In this document: one piece after another, positions 35,501 through 45,200 of the stretch
Layout of the letters: each line of letters begins with the position of its first letter
How positions within the stretch are numbered: position 1 is the stretch's first letter
Assembly (NCBI RefSeq): GCF_008831285.2
Contig: NC_045148.1
Coordinates: 12,258,183 to 12,322,182 of the forward strand
DNA: 64,000 nucleotides
Source: Nymphaea colorata
Taxonomy: Eukaryota; Streptophyta; Magnoliopsida; Nymphaeales; Nymphaeaceae
Reading direction: 5' to 3'
Notes under the pieces: model-generated
Told to the model about the DNA's origin: nothing
The model's input: the letters and a program-made list of their open reading frames with translations, nothing else
The model's database searches: none
Program-made: the position numbers and the translations under genes

Positions 35501-36918
35501 CTTCTGGGTAAGTACAATCTTCGGCATTCAATAGGATGTGTTTCTCAATGGCTTAGGTTTCCTTTTTGCTGTCATTAAGGTATGCCCTATAACTTGTTAT
35601 AATTTACATGCATATTTTCTGTTTTGAATATATCAAACTTCGATGGTTGAACCTTCTACCTTGTTTATACATGGTGGAAAGCTCTTTTACAGCTAGCACA
35701 ACATCAAAATCTTGAGAATGACATGATCTGTGAACTCTGTTTCTATGTATGATAGGCATGATTTGCATTTTTCAGATCAGTCGTGATTGTCAAGAGCTTG
35801 AACCTTTGATTGGTGAGCAGCTGGCTTCTCTTCTCTATCTTGAGCCAGATAGTGAACTGATGGTGCATTTCTTGTTCCTTGACTCTAGTAATTTTATGTT
35901 TATTCAACAAATCAATTTGTGGCCTATGTAACATCCATTACTTTCAGGCCATTGCAGTTGCAGCAGAGACGAAGCGGGAGGAGGAAAAGACTAAGGGAGT
36001 CAGTACAGTGGATGGCATGGAAAATCCTGACATTGTTCCTTTTGAGGAGAACGAGGAAGAAGAGGAAGAGGAGAGTGACGAAGAAGAAGAGAGTTCAGGC
36101 CATTCTCTTGGTGTGATGCAAGCTAGGGGTAGGGGAGAGGAGGACCTGTTTGGCCTCCAACTCTGTTGGCTCGTGGAGGAAGGTCAGTGGCTGGAATGAA
36201 TCCCATGGGTTATCCTCCATTCATGATGGGTCCAGATGCCTTCGGTTATGGGACAGTTCCAACTGATGGGTTCTCAATACCTGACGTCTTTGCTGTTGCA
36301 CCTCGCCCTTTTGGCCCTTTTGCTGCACCAAGGTTTCCTGGTGACTTCTCTGGTTTGGGTCAATCTTCTGGGATGAGCTTTCCTATGGAGGCAGGTGGCC
36401 CAACATCTGGGATGGTTTTTCATGGCCGACCACCACAGGCTGGTGCAATGTTCCAGCCCAGTGGAGTCAGCATGATGATGGGTGCTGCTCGGGGTTCATT
36501 TATGGGTGGGCTTGGCATCCCACCTCGGGTTGGCAGGCCAATCAGAATGCCCTTCCGTGCACCTCCCCCACCTCTTCCACACGGAAGCAGTGGGCAGGGT
36601 AAGAGGGATCAGAGGCGGTCTGTGACTGACAGGAGTAGTGGTGGAGACAGATTCCCACCAGGTCAAGAGCAGAGTAGAGCTCCCGATACATCAAGCCCGG
36701 TCAATGGAATTGAACCAGAGCCAAGATATGGTCCACCTTTGAAAGGGCAGTTCCAGGACAGTTTTGGAGTATCCAATAACTTCAGACATGACGATAGTGA
36801 GAGTGAAGACGAGGCACCTCGTAGGTCGAGGCATGGTGAAGGCAAGAAGAAGCGCCGAGATTCTGGAGGTGGTGACACATCAGGAGCGCAGTGGGACATG
36901 ACAGCCACTGATCAGTAA
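22771..36918 (+). CDS. CPSF30: CPSF30 long form (CPSF30-L), YTH domain and C-terminal part, five exons
   Basis: Plant CPSF30-L is a nuclear cleavage-and-polyadenylation subunit whose YTH domain binds m6A in RNA. Five exons with GT/AG borders encode the YTH domain (RYFIVKS-type start, [73 protein letters not shown]). They are followed by [10 protein letters not shown], an acidic run (about 36045-36095), a Met/Pro/Gly-rich segment and [13 protein letters not shown] near the stop. The aromatic residues expected for the m6A cage (Trp in IWATQ, Trp in GWKY, Tyr in HYGRNF) are kept. The N-terminal CCCH zinc-finger exons are not in the window. The last exon needs a 1-base shift near 36140 to join its two halves. 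An 8.6-kb copia element sits in the third intron. Family assignment is strong; whether the copy works is not established. Confidence 0.9.
23296..23403 (+). CDS. CPSF30: CPSF30-L exon (YTH, central part)
   Basis: 36 codons, from [11 protein letters not shown] to FSVKWLK, between tctgcag and aag|gtagca; phase 0 at both ends. It holds the second aromatic-cage Trp and the Tyr of HYGRNF. Confidence 0.92.
23530..23593. repeat. (TA)n(GA)n compound microsatellite
   Basis: TA units to about 23564 followed by about 15 GA units, in a CPSF30 intron. Confidence 0.95.
24139..24162. repeat. (CA)n microsatellite
   Basis: About 12 AC units in a CPSF30 intron. Confidence 0.9.
24821..24889 (+). CDS. CPSF30: CPSF30-L exon (YTH, C-terminal part)
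   Basis: 23 codons ([10 protein letters not shown] to ESLPVK) between acttgcag and aag|gtaact; phase 0 at both ends. The following intron runs 10.9 kb to 35775 because of the nested copia and hAT insertions. Confidence 0.92.
24890..25814. other. intron sequence left of copia copy B
   Basis: Non-coding, with T-rich stretches and a short G run near 25530. Nothing else recognised. Confidence 0.6.
25815..25819. repeat. target-site duplication ATATG (left) of copia copy B
   Basis: Identical to 34393-34397. Confidence 0.9.
25820..26063 (-). repeat. 3' LTR of copia copy B
   Basis: 244 bp, TGTAGAAAC...TTCAACA on the + strand. Matches 34140-34392 apart from 3 substitutions, a 2-bp indel in a CT run and an 11-bp deletion. 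Confidence 0.95.
26064..26985 (-). pseudogene. copia copy B RT end and RNase H
   Basis: This is the portion of pol downstream of the hAT insertion. It reads [10 protein letters not shown]-like sequence, [39 protein letters not shown] and [15 protein letters not shown]. It is broken near 26430 by loss of about 20 bp relative to copy A, and resumes with [25 protein letters not shown] and RTKHVEID, ending at AQLEGEC (26058). The frame entered from the hAT side is artificial. Confidence 0.9.
26986..26993. repeat. 8-bp target-site duplication CCTGTGAC (left) of the hAT element
   Basis: Identical to 30496-30503. Eight bases is the hAT hallmark. Confidence 0.95.
26994..27170. promoter_or_regulatory. 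5' terminal and subterminal array of the hAT element
   Basis: Terminal inverted repeat followed by dense TATCG/CGATA repeats, partly as 16-bp palindromes. It probably binds the transposase. The promoter of the transposase gene must lie between here and 27528, but no TATA box was assigned. Confidence 0.7.
27529..29380 (+). CDS. hAT transposase exon 1
   Basis: 617 codons plus 1 nt, ending ccag|gtaaatac. Contains the BED finger and the first two catalytic aspartates. Confidence 0.9.
27529..30061 (+). CDS. hAT transposase, three exons, 781 residues
   Basis: DDE-type cut-and-paste transposase acting in the nucleus on the element's own ends. Splicing exons 27529-29380, 29471-29675 and 29773-30061 gives 782 codons including the TGA, with consistent phases (1, then 2). 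Domains in order: BED zinc finger (Cys21, Cys24, His37/38, Cys48), an acidic/basic linker, DUF659/RNase H-like fold with SDGWTD (Asp279) and ITDNAANY (Asp340), the CATHC motif near 364, an all-helical insertion and the C-terminal dimerisation region ([16 protein letters not shown] with Glu649). The C-terminus is strongly acidic. Asp279, Asp340 and Glu649 are the presumed catalytic triad by analogy with Hermes-type transposases. No stop or frameshift is visible. Start ATG at 27529 ([14 protein letters not shown]) is typical of the family; a 5' UTR intron is possible. Confidence 0.92.
29471..29675 (+). CDS. hAT transposase exon 2 (dimerisation domain)
   Basis: It follows ttgtttag and ends caaat|gtaata. 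It encodes [24 protein letters not shown] and [14 protein letters not shown], the hAT C-terminal domain. Without splicing at the second donor the frame stops two codons later (MstoP at 29674-29679). Confidence 0.88.
29773..30061 (+). CDS. hAT transposase exon 3 (acidic tail)
   Basis: It follows the acceptor aatgtag and encodes [16 protein letters not shown], then a tail rich in Asp/Glu ending DEDYE and TGA. Its phase matches exon 2. The tail is a weaker call than exons 1 and 2 because it carries no family motif. Confidence 0.78.
30415..30495. promoter_or_regulatory. 3' subterminal array and terminal inverted repeat of the hAT element
   Basis: Five CGATA units in one orientation, then tacgatacgcgttttacaac ending at CATTG. 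Its reverse complement matches one end of the MITE at 61634. Confidence 0.75.
30496..30503. repeat. 8-bp target-site duplication CCTGTGAC (right) of the hAT element
   Basis: Identical to 26986-26993 and part of the original RT codons of copia copy B. Confidence 0.95.
30504..33848 (-). pseudogene. copia copy B gag, protease, integrase and RT N-terminal part
   Basis: Gag starts at ATG 33848 ([17 protein letters not shown]). A frameshift near 33650 leads into [20 protein letters not shown], the zinc knuckle [14 protein letters not shown] (about 33090-33050) and a protease reading [12 protein letters not shown] (about 32810), where the catalytic Asp is Asn. GAG-pre-integrase ([14 protein letters not shown]) and integrase ([38 protein letters not shown]) follow. 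A frameshift near 31800, a TGA at 31385-31387 and RT ([35 protein letters not shown]) come next. RT is cut at 30496 by the hAT insertion, just after the YVDD codons. Confidence 0.92.
34126..34139 (-). other. primer-binding site of copia copy B (tRNA-iMet)
   Basis: On the - strand, TGGTATCAGAGC immediately follows the 5' LTR. It is the standard Ty1/copia primer site complementary to the 3' end of initiator tRNA-Met. Confidence 0.9.
34140..34392 (-). repeat. 5' LTR of copia copy B
   Basis: 253 bp, near-identical to 25820-26063. Confidence 0.95.
34393..34397. repeat. target-site duplication ATATG (right) of copia copy B
   Basis: Identical to 25815-25819. Confidence 0.9.
34398..35775. other. 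intron sequence right of copia copy B
   Basis: T-rich non-coding sequence with no element ends or conserved frame seen. It ends in a normal acceptor (catttttcag) at 35775. Confidence 0.6.
35776..35862 (+). CDS. CPSF30: CPSF30-L exon after YTH
   Basis: 29 codons ([20 protein letters not shown] to DSELM), phase 0, donor atg|gtgcat. The sequence is characteristic of the region directly after the YTH domain in plant CPSF30-L. Confidence 0.92.
35948..36918 (+). CDS. CPSF30: CPSF30-L last exon, with apparent frameshift
   Basis: It begins [14 protein letters not shown] after ctttcag and continues through [16 protein letters not shown] to about 36140. The conserved continuation ([19 protein letters not shown], then [20 protein letters not shown] to the TAA at 36916-36918) is in another frame. 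The exon is 971 nt (3n+2), consistent with one base missing in the purine run aggggtaggggagaggagga (36123-36142 area). Unshifted, translation stops at TGA 36197-36199 after an unrelated 17-residue tail. The Gly/Met/Pro-rich segment and terminal [13 protein letters not shown] match the family. Confidence 0.88.
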
Positions 36919-37040
36919 AGCTAAGTTAGAGTATCTAGCATGGCCTTTCTTAAATGAACCAAGCCTTGCCAGATTTGGTCCCGCTTTTGTCTAGTAAGAG
37001 GGGTCTTGTGGGTTTCTCTCTGTTTATACACTTTTTTTTC

Positions 37041-37410
37041 TTTTTTTTTCTTGGCAGTTAGAATTCCATTGTGCTCATGAGGAGGGAGTTTCACTCCTCG
37101 ATATTGAAGATTCCAGAAGGCTTTGTAAATTAAGGAACAAGCATCTTACATGATGCCAATTTTCAAGGGGAAGCAGCTCTTTCCCAAATTCCTTCTCATC
37201 TTCAGTGGACTGTTAAAGAGGAAGCAGCTCTTTTTTTTTCTTGGCGGTTAGAATTCCATTGTGCTCATGAGGAGGGAGTTTCACTCCTCGATATTGAAGA
37301 TTCCAGAAGGCTTTGTAAATTAAGGAACAAGCATCTTACATGATGCCAATTTTCAAGGGGAAGCAGCTCTTTCCCAAATTCCTTCTCATCTTCAGTGGAC
37401 TGTTAAAGAG
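37041..37410. repeat. CPSF30: 190-bp tandem duplication in the CPSF30 3' region
   Basis: The segment from 'ttggcagttagaattccatt' (37051) recurs at 37241 (ttggcggttagaattccatt) and stays nearly identical through 'tcttcagtggactgttaaag' in both copies. The period is 190 bp. It lies downstream of the stop codon and upstream of the AATAAA at 37873, so probably in the 3' UTR. Confidence 0.95.
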
Positions 37411-37872
37411 GTGGCTTTACCAGTATCTGGCAAATGCACAATATCCCAATCTCATCAGTGAGCAAACATTAGCATCTGTTAGCTGAAAGCTAACTTAGAT
37501 TGAATGCGGTGGAACTCGTTCTTTTTTTACCATATCTGACTAGAGCACATTTATTGTGTTGAACGCTGTCCTTTTTGTAGACTTGAGGGGGTTTCGCGTG
37601 GTGGGGAGAGGACCATGGTCGTTTAGTTGTTGTAATTTAGCACTGGTTGTCATGGCTTTGGTCCGCCGAATCTTGGTCTGTTTCTTGTGGTTGGTCGGTA
37701 CAAAATCCAGTTGCATCAAGCAGTTTAAGACCTTTTCCATTTCATTCAGTTGCAGAGTAGAATATAATAATAAAAATCTTGAACATTTGCATCCTAACAA
37801 GGTGAACTTTTGGCAAGTCTGATTATGATACCTTATCTGTTACTTTTATGCATACATATCTTGGTTTTTCTG

Positions 37873-37878
37873 AATAAA
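37873..37878 (+). terminator. CPSF30: candidate polyadenylation signal AATAAA of CPSF30
   Basis: AATAAA 955 nt after the stop codon in a T-rich context. Plant signals are loose, so earlier sites (for example near 37764, aataataaaaa) are equally possible. Confidence 0.35.
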
Positions 37879-39105
37879 GTAATCCTTTAATGAAGTCTAA
37901 TGTATTCTTCTCCTTTGCTGATAAAAGCATGATTTGTAGTGAATATTTGGTATTGTTTTTAAACATTTTTCAACTATAGTTAGTGCTTCATCATGGTTAA
38001 ATACATACCAGATTATTACAGCCATTCTTAATGAAAACTAGTTTACGGTTATTCCTCAGAGTGCCCTAGTTGAAACCCATCTTTTGGGTATGTGTTTTAA
38101 GAAAGGAATAGATATCTAGGTTGGCATCTCCCCTGACAGACGGAAACAGGTTTGGGTTTCCTGTTACCCACGATTTTCGATTTAAAAACTTAATCATGTT
38201 ATGTAAGGGTTCTAAAATAAATACTTACAATATTTTTTGGCCTGTAAAGTTTAACCTAAACAACTGATTAGACTTCGTATCTTCTTAACGCATGAAAACG
38301 ACATGTATTTGGTTAGCTTGATAAAAGTGACTCGAGAATGCAAGTTTCGGCTATCGTGCCACGCACCACAATTTGGAAAGTAATCTTTGTCAACGATAAA
38401 GTTGTCAGGGCAGCTTACTGGCTGTTAACCTCAGAGATTGTTTTGCAACGGTTGCCAAAAGGATAAGAATTGCAATGCGATTTGAACTAAATTTATGGAT
38501 GTAGCCATCGAACCCCTGATGGAAGAGAAAACTCGGTGCTTATCCTTTCTTCTGTACGCTGTTCTAACTTTACTTCAGACACGAGATGTCCATAACCATC
38601 TAATAAGTAGCCTATGAAGGTAAGCATGCAGACAATATTCCCCAGGAATGAGATGTCCATAATCCATATCCATAGCATATCTCACAACCGTATGTGAAAT
38701 CAAAGACTTTTCATGCTAACCTTACAAACCGACCTGTATATGATTGTCCCATTATTTCACATTAAAAATGAATTCTGGTACCTCAAAGCTGCCCTTCTTT
38801 GACGAGTGGGTGGACTCCCAGATTTCATTACCTAAAGGTAACTACACTTCTAAACATATCTAGCTGCATGCACCTCCTGAAACGCTTTATCTTGAAAATC
38901 ATTTTCCATTGAGTTCATATTTGGGGCATTACATGCCAGGGCTAGTGGTAGAGTCACATGTGGACTGATATTGGAGATTGCCCACATCAAGCAACAAAAA
39001 TCACCTTATTTAAAACCTTTTTAACTTCACCTTATATATGGGTGCCCCTTAAAACTTAAATTTTAAATGTCTAGTGCCCTTTAGCTGGAAAGTCTTGGCT
39101 CCACC
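37879..39105. other. intergenic, nothing recognised
   Basis: AT-rich sequence without conserved frames or element ends. Confidence 0.5.
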
Positions 39106-40806
39106 TGTCACACCCAACCCTTTGACCCTCAAATATTTTTTTTTTATTGTTAAAACATAAAACGTTGAGGTGCGACGACACAATGATTCAAAAAGAAAGA
39201 AGCTATGCAAAACAAAGACGATGGTGCAACTTTCCATTATATGATAAATTCAGTTTGTATAAAATTACATCATATTTCTTAATAATACATATGACAAAAA
39301 TGCTTCAAAACCACAACATTGATATCTAACAAAAACAAGATATCAATGAGACCAAAACATGACGTGCCGGCACTACAATAGACTCAAAATCTTTTCAGTA
39401 GGATGTGAGTTCAGCCATCTGATCAACTTGCTGCCCTGGGTCCATCAAAACTTGAAAAAGTAAACAACAGAAGGGTTAGAATTCGTAATATAACAACAAA
39501 CCAGATAAACCCCTAACCCTCCAAGGTAAGGGCTCAAATCTGGAATATAACAATTACGAAAGCAAGTCACTATCATGTCATTAAAGGACATGCAATCACA
39601 TGACTTGTCATGGAAGCCCCTCACATATACCACGACATGTAAATGCCACTCAGTTGCCACAATTAACACATTCAATGATCACATTCACTTCATGCATATT
39701 CACTTCCTTCACATACTCTTCATTCACATTCTTTTTATGTACAATAATTTCATTTATATTAACTTTAGTGAATTGACAGTTTCTGTGGGTGCAACACAGA
39801 CACATGCATACCATGGACAACTTACAATTGGGAGACAACCCTAGTGGTGGCCCGAAATGATATGAATCCATTCATGCTGTAGCGGTATAGCACTCACCTA
39901 TGGATGTGTGAATCCCAAGGAGAGTTGCTTAGGCTTCCCTAGGACACTCAGGTTAGGAAGGTGGGAGTCCAACGCTCCAAGCACATCACACAACAATATC
40001 CTAGAATTTTGCACTGCCTGCGCTTCGAGCAGGCGAGACCAATAGCAAAGGCAGGACATCTCTCAAATACATTGCCATAAACCACTGACCTTACATCTAT
40101 AATTCTTTCTTACTTATTTATTATGATAACACATTCATAAAATAACCGGCTAGCACATGAGGTTGGTTCATTTCACAAGTGCACTCATACATTCAAATGC
40201 CTCTACACCAGGGTTACACATATAGTCAACATTCTTAGCTAGCCATCATAATTTTATGGGTACAACTACCTTTTAAAGTCATTCAATTACATAATGCCTA
40301 CGACAATGCATATGAAACTTATTACAACATTCACATTAATCAAACACATCTTTCAAAACTTAAGTAGACCACAAAGAGTAGTTTTAATCTGTGATTGGCT
40401 CGTAGTTGTCCTATGTAATTATCATTCTAGGATGTTTTTTAATGCACAATCGGGATCGATGAGATAGTGACTCAACACCCCACCTCATCTGTCCTAAGTA
40501 ATTGCAATTGCTAGCATGCACATGCAATTGCATAGCAATTTTAAAAACAAAACAAATCTCATAACAATTCAATCACATACATGTATTCGTTCAATCACAA
40601 CACAATCATAGGATCCAACGATCCTGAAAGACACACATTCAAAAGTTGGCTCCAGCAGGGATTTGCCTGGAATGCCACCATACCTATCGCGTCGCCAAAA
40701 TACCCAAAATGCCTCGAGCTTCAAATCTTGTCGCTTAAGATCTAATCGACGTGCTGGTGTACCTGCAAACAAAGTCAAGAGATAATAAAATTTCTACTCG
40801 TTCCAC
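39106..40806 (+). mobile_element. truncated LTR of the same family as the solo LTR at 4212
   Basis: It starts TGTCACACCCAACCC and follows the 4212 element in order. Shared features: 'cgacacaa(t/c)gattcaaaaag', 'cctaggacac(t/c)cagg', 'cctgcgcttcga(g/a)caggcgag', 'ggctagcacatgaggtt', 'cagggatttgcctggaatgc'. Similarity ends near 40806, where LINE sequence begins. The 3' 1.2 kb of the family unit is missing, and no target duplication can be tested. Confidence 0.8.
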
Positions 40807-41635
40807 TTTACAACCTATACTAGTATTGCAAAACATAGTTCACCCAAAAAACCCTGCCAGAGAATGAAAGAAGCTTCCTCTTCCAATCTGCCAAATGCGA
40901 ATCCACTTTCCTGCACAAGTCTTCGAACAAGAAAACATTAAGGCTACCATAAAACAGTGAAATGCCAAGATATGGAGGAGGAAGACTGGTGATCTGCCAT
41001 TCAAAGGGATTAACTATGGCCGTCAATCTATCTTCTTGAGGATTGAAAGGAACAAAGACACATTTAGAATGATTTGTAGTAAACCCAGCTTTAGATGTGA
41101 AACCTGACAAGACATATCTATAATCAACACCAATGAAAAGCAAAACATTGTCTTGCAAACAAGTTTCCCAATCAAGAAGTGACATTAGCAATGCACCTTG
41201 GAATCCTGATTTTTCCATTTTAAACATACCATTTTAATTTTCTACAAAGAATTTCAATAAGTATAGTAAATAATAGAGGTGAAAGAGGGTCCCCTTATCG
41301 AAGACCTCTATGGCTATGAAAGAAAGAACCTTCCTTTCTGTTAATGACAATTGCAAAACATGCAGTAGAAATGCAAGACATAATTTTACTTGTCCATTCA
41401 GCACAAAAATGCAATATGAGAGAGCTTTCCAAAGAAAGGACCATCTTACTTTGCCATAGGCTTTGGAGATATCTGACTTAAAGAGAATAGACTGACCTTT
41501 GTTCTTCTGCAGGCTATGACCTCATGTGCAAAATGAAAGTGATGGTGGATAGCTCTGTTGGAAAGGAAAACACCTTGTTCTTGAACAATAATGTGAGATA
41601 AAATAATCTTCATTCTATCAGCCATAAGTTTAGTG
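40807..41635 (-). pseudogene. L1-like LINE ORF2 relic, RT C-terminal part
   Basis: Reading leftward from 41635: KLMADRMKIILSHII, QGVFLSNRAIHHHF, a broken catalytic region (KSDISKAYGKVRWSFL-like, about 41490-41440), then in one frame (41227-40820) FTSKAGFTTNHSKCVF, PPPYLGISLF and ADWKRKLLSFSGRVFWVNYV. These are hallmarks of plant L1 reverse transcriptase. It is 3'-truncated at about 40807. The upstream part continues at 46785 beyond copia copy D. Confidence 0.85.
41631..41635. repeat. target-site duplication TAGTG (left) of copia copy D
   Basis: Repeated at 46785-46789. Removing the insert and one copy restores a continuous LINE frame at the junction. Confidence 0.9.
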
Positions 41636-41738
41636 TGTAAAAGATCCTCCTCGTTGTCAAGGAGAAATCAGTGGAAATCAAATCCACTAACCTTGGCAAT
41701 GTAAAAGATCTTCCTTGAGGAATAGTGGAAATCAAATC
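41636..41738 (+). repeat. 5' LTR of copia copy D, truncated
   Basis: Matches 46394-46496 with one substitution, then breaks off at 'gaaatcaaatc'. It includes part of a duplicated unit (tgtaaaagatc.. twice) that also exists in the 3' LTR. Confidence 0.92.
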
Positions 41739-42201
41739 ACTGCACTGCAACCACAGTTTCTTCACTGTGGACTTCCGCATCCTGCATCTACGTGTGCGCG
41801 GTTTCATGCTTTTGGCAAGCAAGTGAAAGCCACCGAGGTCTTCACCGAGGAGTGCGCTGCTGCTTCCTGTCTTCATCGAGCAGGCAGCAGCACGGTTTCA
41901 CTGAGGCGCGTGCCTTCCTTTTTTGCTTGTGCGACTCCTTCTCACCGAGTGTGTTGTTTCTGCTTTCACCGAGGCGTGTGCCTCCTTTTCTCTCAACAGA
42001 AAAAAAGAAGGCCACCGCTGTTAGTCCTTTCCTAGCTCTCAAAAAAAAAGGGAAGGACACGCTATTTCTAGCCTCACCGAGGAGCGCGCTATTACTCTCT
42101 TTTGTTCACCTATTCACCGAGGAACGTGTCATCTCTTCCTTTTTGTGTCTGAACAAGGAAGACCCACCGAGGCTATCATCGCTCGATTTGCCACTAATCA
42201 C
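41739..42201 (+). repeat. leader of copia copy D with repeated CACCGAGG motifs
   Basis: CACCGAGG or one-base variants, usually followed by (a/c)(g/a)(t/c)g(c/t)g, recur about eight times between 41836 and 42175, for example near 41836, 41849, 41967, 42078, 42115 and 42166. The spacing is irregular. The long frames across it seem to reflect the repeat rather than a gene. Confidence 0.7.
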
Positions 42202-45200
42202 ATGGCATCGTCGTCGTCAATCGCAAGTCTCGTCTCTGTAAAGCTAAACAGAGATAACTATTTACTGTGGAGGAGTCAACTTGAGTTTGTGATGATATCT
42301 CAAGATTTGATGATGTTTGTCGACGGATCTGGTGAAGCTCCACCAGAAATGATTGCAAGAAATGACAAAGATGAACTCAATCCTGAGTTCGCCGCATGGA
42401 GAAAATCAGATCAATTGGTTTTGAGTTGGATCAAAGTCACCGTTTCCGAAGCTGTCCTCGGTCAAATAATCAGGACTCACTCAGCGCGAGAAGCTTGGGT
42501 GGCGTTGGAAAAATCTGATGGCTCCCCGTCTCCACTGCGAGTCATGTTATTAAAGAAAGAATTGATGTTCATCAAGAAAGGTAACTCTGACATGACCTCT
42601 TACTTGCAAAAAGTCAAATTTCTAGTTCATTCCCTTGATGCGGCTGGCTGTCACACTCCAAGTGAAGACTTAGTTCAAATCATACTTAATGGACTCCCAT
42701 CAAAGTATGAAAGTTTGATCACTTCTATAGTCACGTCCTCAACAAAATTGCCTAGTTTTGTCGAGCTTTATGATCTTTTATTGAATCAAGAAACACGTCT
42801 TCAACTTGTAAAAAATGATGTTACCGAGTCGCCTATGGAAAGACAAGTTACTATAACAGCCTTCAACACCATTCGAGGCCACGGACGTGGGCGCGGTCGA
42901 GGCTATTATCAAGGAAGAGGCGGTCGTGGTAGAAACCAATTTCTTCAGCTGACCCAAAATCAGTTCAACAAACAAATGACTAGTGTTCATCCGAATAATC
43001 CTTCACAGCCGCACCACCAGCAAACTACCGTGCCACCCAAGAAGATCGTCGAGTGTCAATATTGTGGCCGTAAGGGTCACACAGCCAAGACGTGCTGGGA
43101 TATCAATCCTCATGCTTTTTCAGCCTTAACATTACAAGAGTCGGGTGATGAATATTGGTATCCAAACACAGGGGCAACAAACAATATTGTCGCCAGTGGC
43201 GACAATCTCGAGAACAAGCAAACGTACTCAGGCTCCAAATCCGTGATGGTTGGAAACGGTAAGTGTCTTCCTATTTCTCACATTGGGGACTTACATGTTA
43301 ACATACAGGGGACTGATTTCATTCTGAAAAATAGCCTACATGTTCCCAAGTTAGCACACAATCTGATTTCTGTGGGTCGTTTTACATCTGACAACGATTG
43401 CATTTTTGAATTCACTCCATCTGAATTTATGATCAAGGATCACAAGACAGGAGCAATACTTCTTCGAGGACCGAAAGCTAGTAATGGTCTTTACCCGGTT
43501 CAAGTAAAGACCAGACCTAGTGATGACATCAAGAAGGCGTGTGTGGCTCAACAAATAAAGAAGGTTCGAGGGTCGTATGAGGAATGGCATCGGCATCTCG
43601 GACATGCAAATAGGAACATAGTATCTTTGCTTAATGCTCTCAGTTACATCTCAATAAGCAGTCCTATTCCGAAAAAGGTGTGTGAACATTGCTTAATCGG
43701 AAAGGCGCATAAGTTGCAGTTTCCTTTGTCATCTTTTCATGCTGCTAAACCTCTTGAACTTCTTCACATGGATGTTTGGGGATCAGCCCCAGTAGAGTCC
43801 AAAGATGGTTTTAAGTATTTTCTATTGATTGTTGATAATTATTCCCGCTTTACTTGGTTGTTTCCATTGAAAAATAAAAGTGACGTATATCAGTGTTTCG
43901 TCAATTTCAAAACTCTTGTGGAAAACCAGTTGGGAACCACTATCAAAACTGTTCAATCAGACAATGGAGGAGAATTTTGCAATAACATTCTGGAAAATGA
44001 GTTGGAAAACCAAGGAATTATGCACCATTTTTCATGTCCATAAACACCCGAACAAAATGGGATTGTAGAAAGGAAAAATCGACATGTAGTTGAGACCGGA
44101 TTAAGCATGCTTCATGATGCTCAACTTCACCATCGGTTTTGGGTGGAAGCCTTTAAAACGGCAGTCTATATAATCAATCGGCTGCCTACTCTCAAACTAG
44201 ACCGAAATTCACCATTTCAAATGACATTCAATCAAGTTCCAGATTACAGCTGTGTTAGAGTTTTTGGATCCAAGTGTTATCCACTATTGACGTTGAGTAA
44301 TGACAACAATTTTCAGCCAAAGACAACTCCATGCATTTTTATTGGATATGGGAGTCGATACAAGGGATATGTATGTCTAGATCCTAAATCAAGGCGAGTG
44401 ATAATTTCTCGTCATGTTTAGTTTGATGAACACTCTAGAGGCTCTAGCAACACAAGTGATGTCTCGCTTCAAGAAGCTGATCTTCAACAGTGGGCTTCAC
44501 AAATTCATAGTAAGTGCAATATAACCAACTCAGGACAAATCACAATGAGCGACTCTCATACAGAAAGTGTCGTCATCTCTCCAACAATCAATATAGAGGG
44601 TCAACCAAGTGAGGCTCAGACCGAAGCAATCCACACTAAGCAAGACGTATCACATGTTGTTGTTGTTCCAGATCAACCATCTACAAGGGGAAGTCAAGAC
44701 ATCATCACCCCTGCTCAACGATCATTAACACACTTACATAGAATGGTCACACGTCCTACAACAGGTGCGTCACCTCATAAAATGGTTACTCGTTCTATGA
44801 CAGGTTCTCTCAAACCCAAGACGTTCTCCGCTCAAACAAAGAAGGAGTCGAGCAGGAGCCAGCCACATTCAAGGAAGCCAAAAGTGTTACTCACTGGATT
44901 AACGCTATGAGACAAGAGATAGATGCGCTGCATAAAAATCAAACTTGGAATCTAGTTCCACAATGCCCAGAGTATAATATTATTGATACTAAATGGATAT
45001 ACAAGATCAAACGCACTGCTGATGGTTCCATTTCAAGGTATAAAGCACGTTTGGTCGCTTGAGGATTTTTACAAGAAGCTGGGATAGACTATTTGGAGAC
45101 TTTCAGTCCCATGGTTAAGCCCACTACAATTCGCGTCATTCTCACTATTGCTGTCCAACATGCGTGGTCTCTTCGCCAGCTCGACTTTGATAATGCATTC

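Noticed and set aside
37041-37410. Tandem repeats (here, 48213, 57076) as a CRISPR array or satellite
   Set aside because: Only two adjacent units each, without spacers; they are local duplications in a plant genome.
41715-42241. 106- and 149-residue frames upstream of copia copy D gag
   Set aside because: They run through the CACCGAGG-repeat leader in different frames and resemble no protein. The gag start at 42202 explains the region better.
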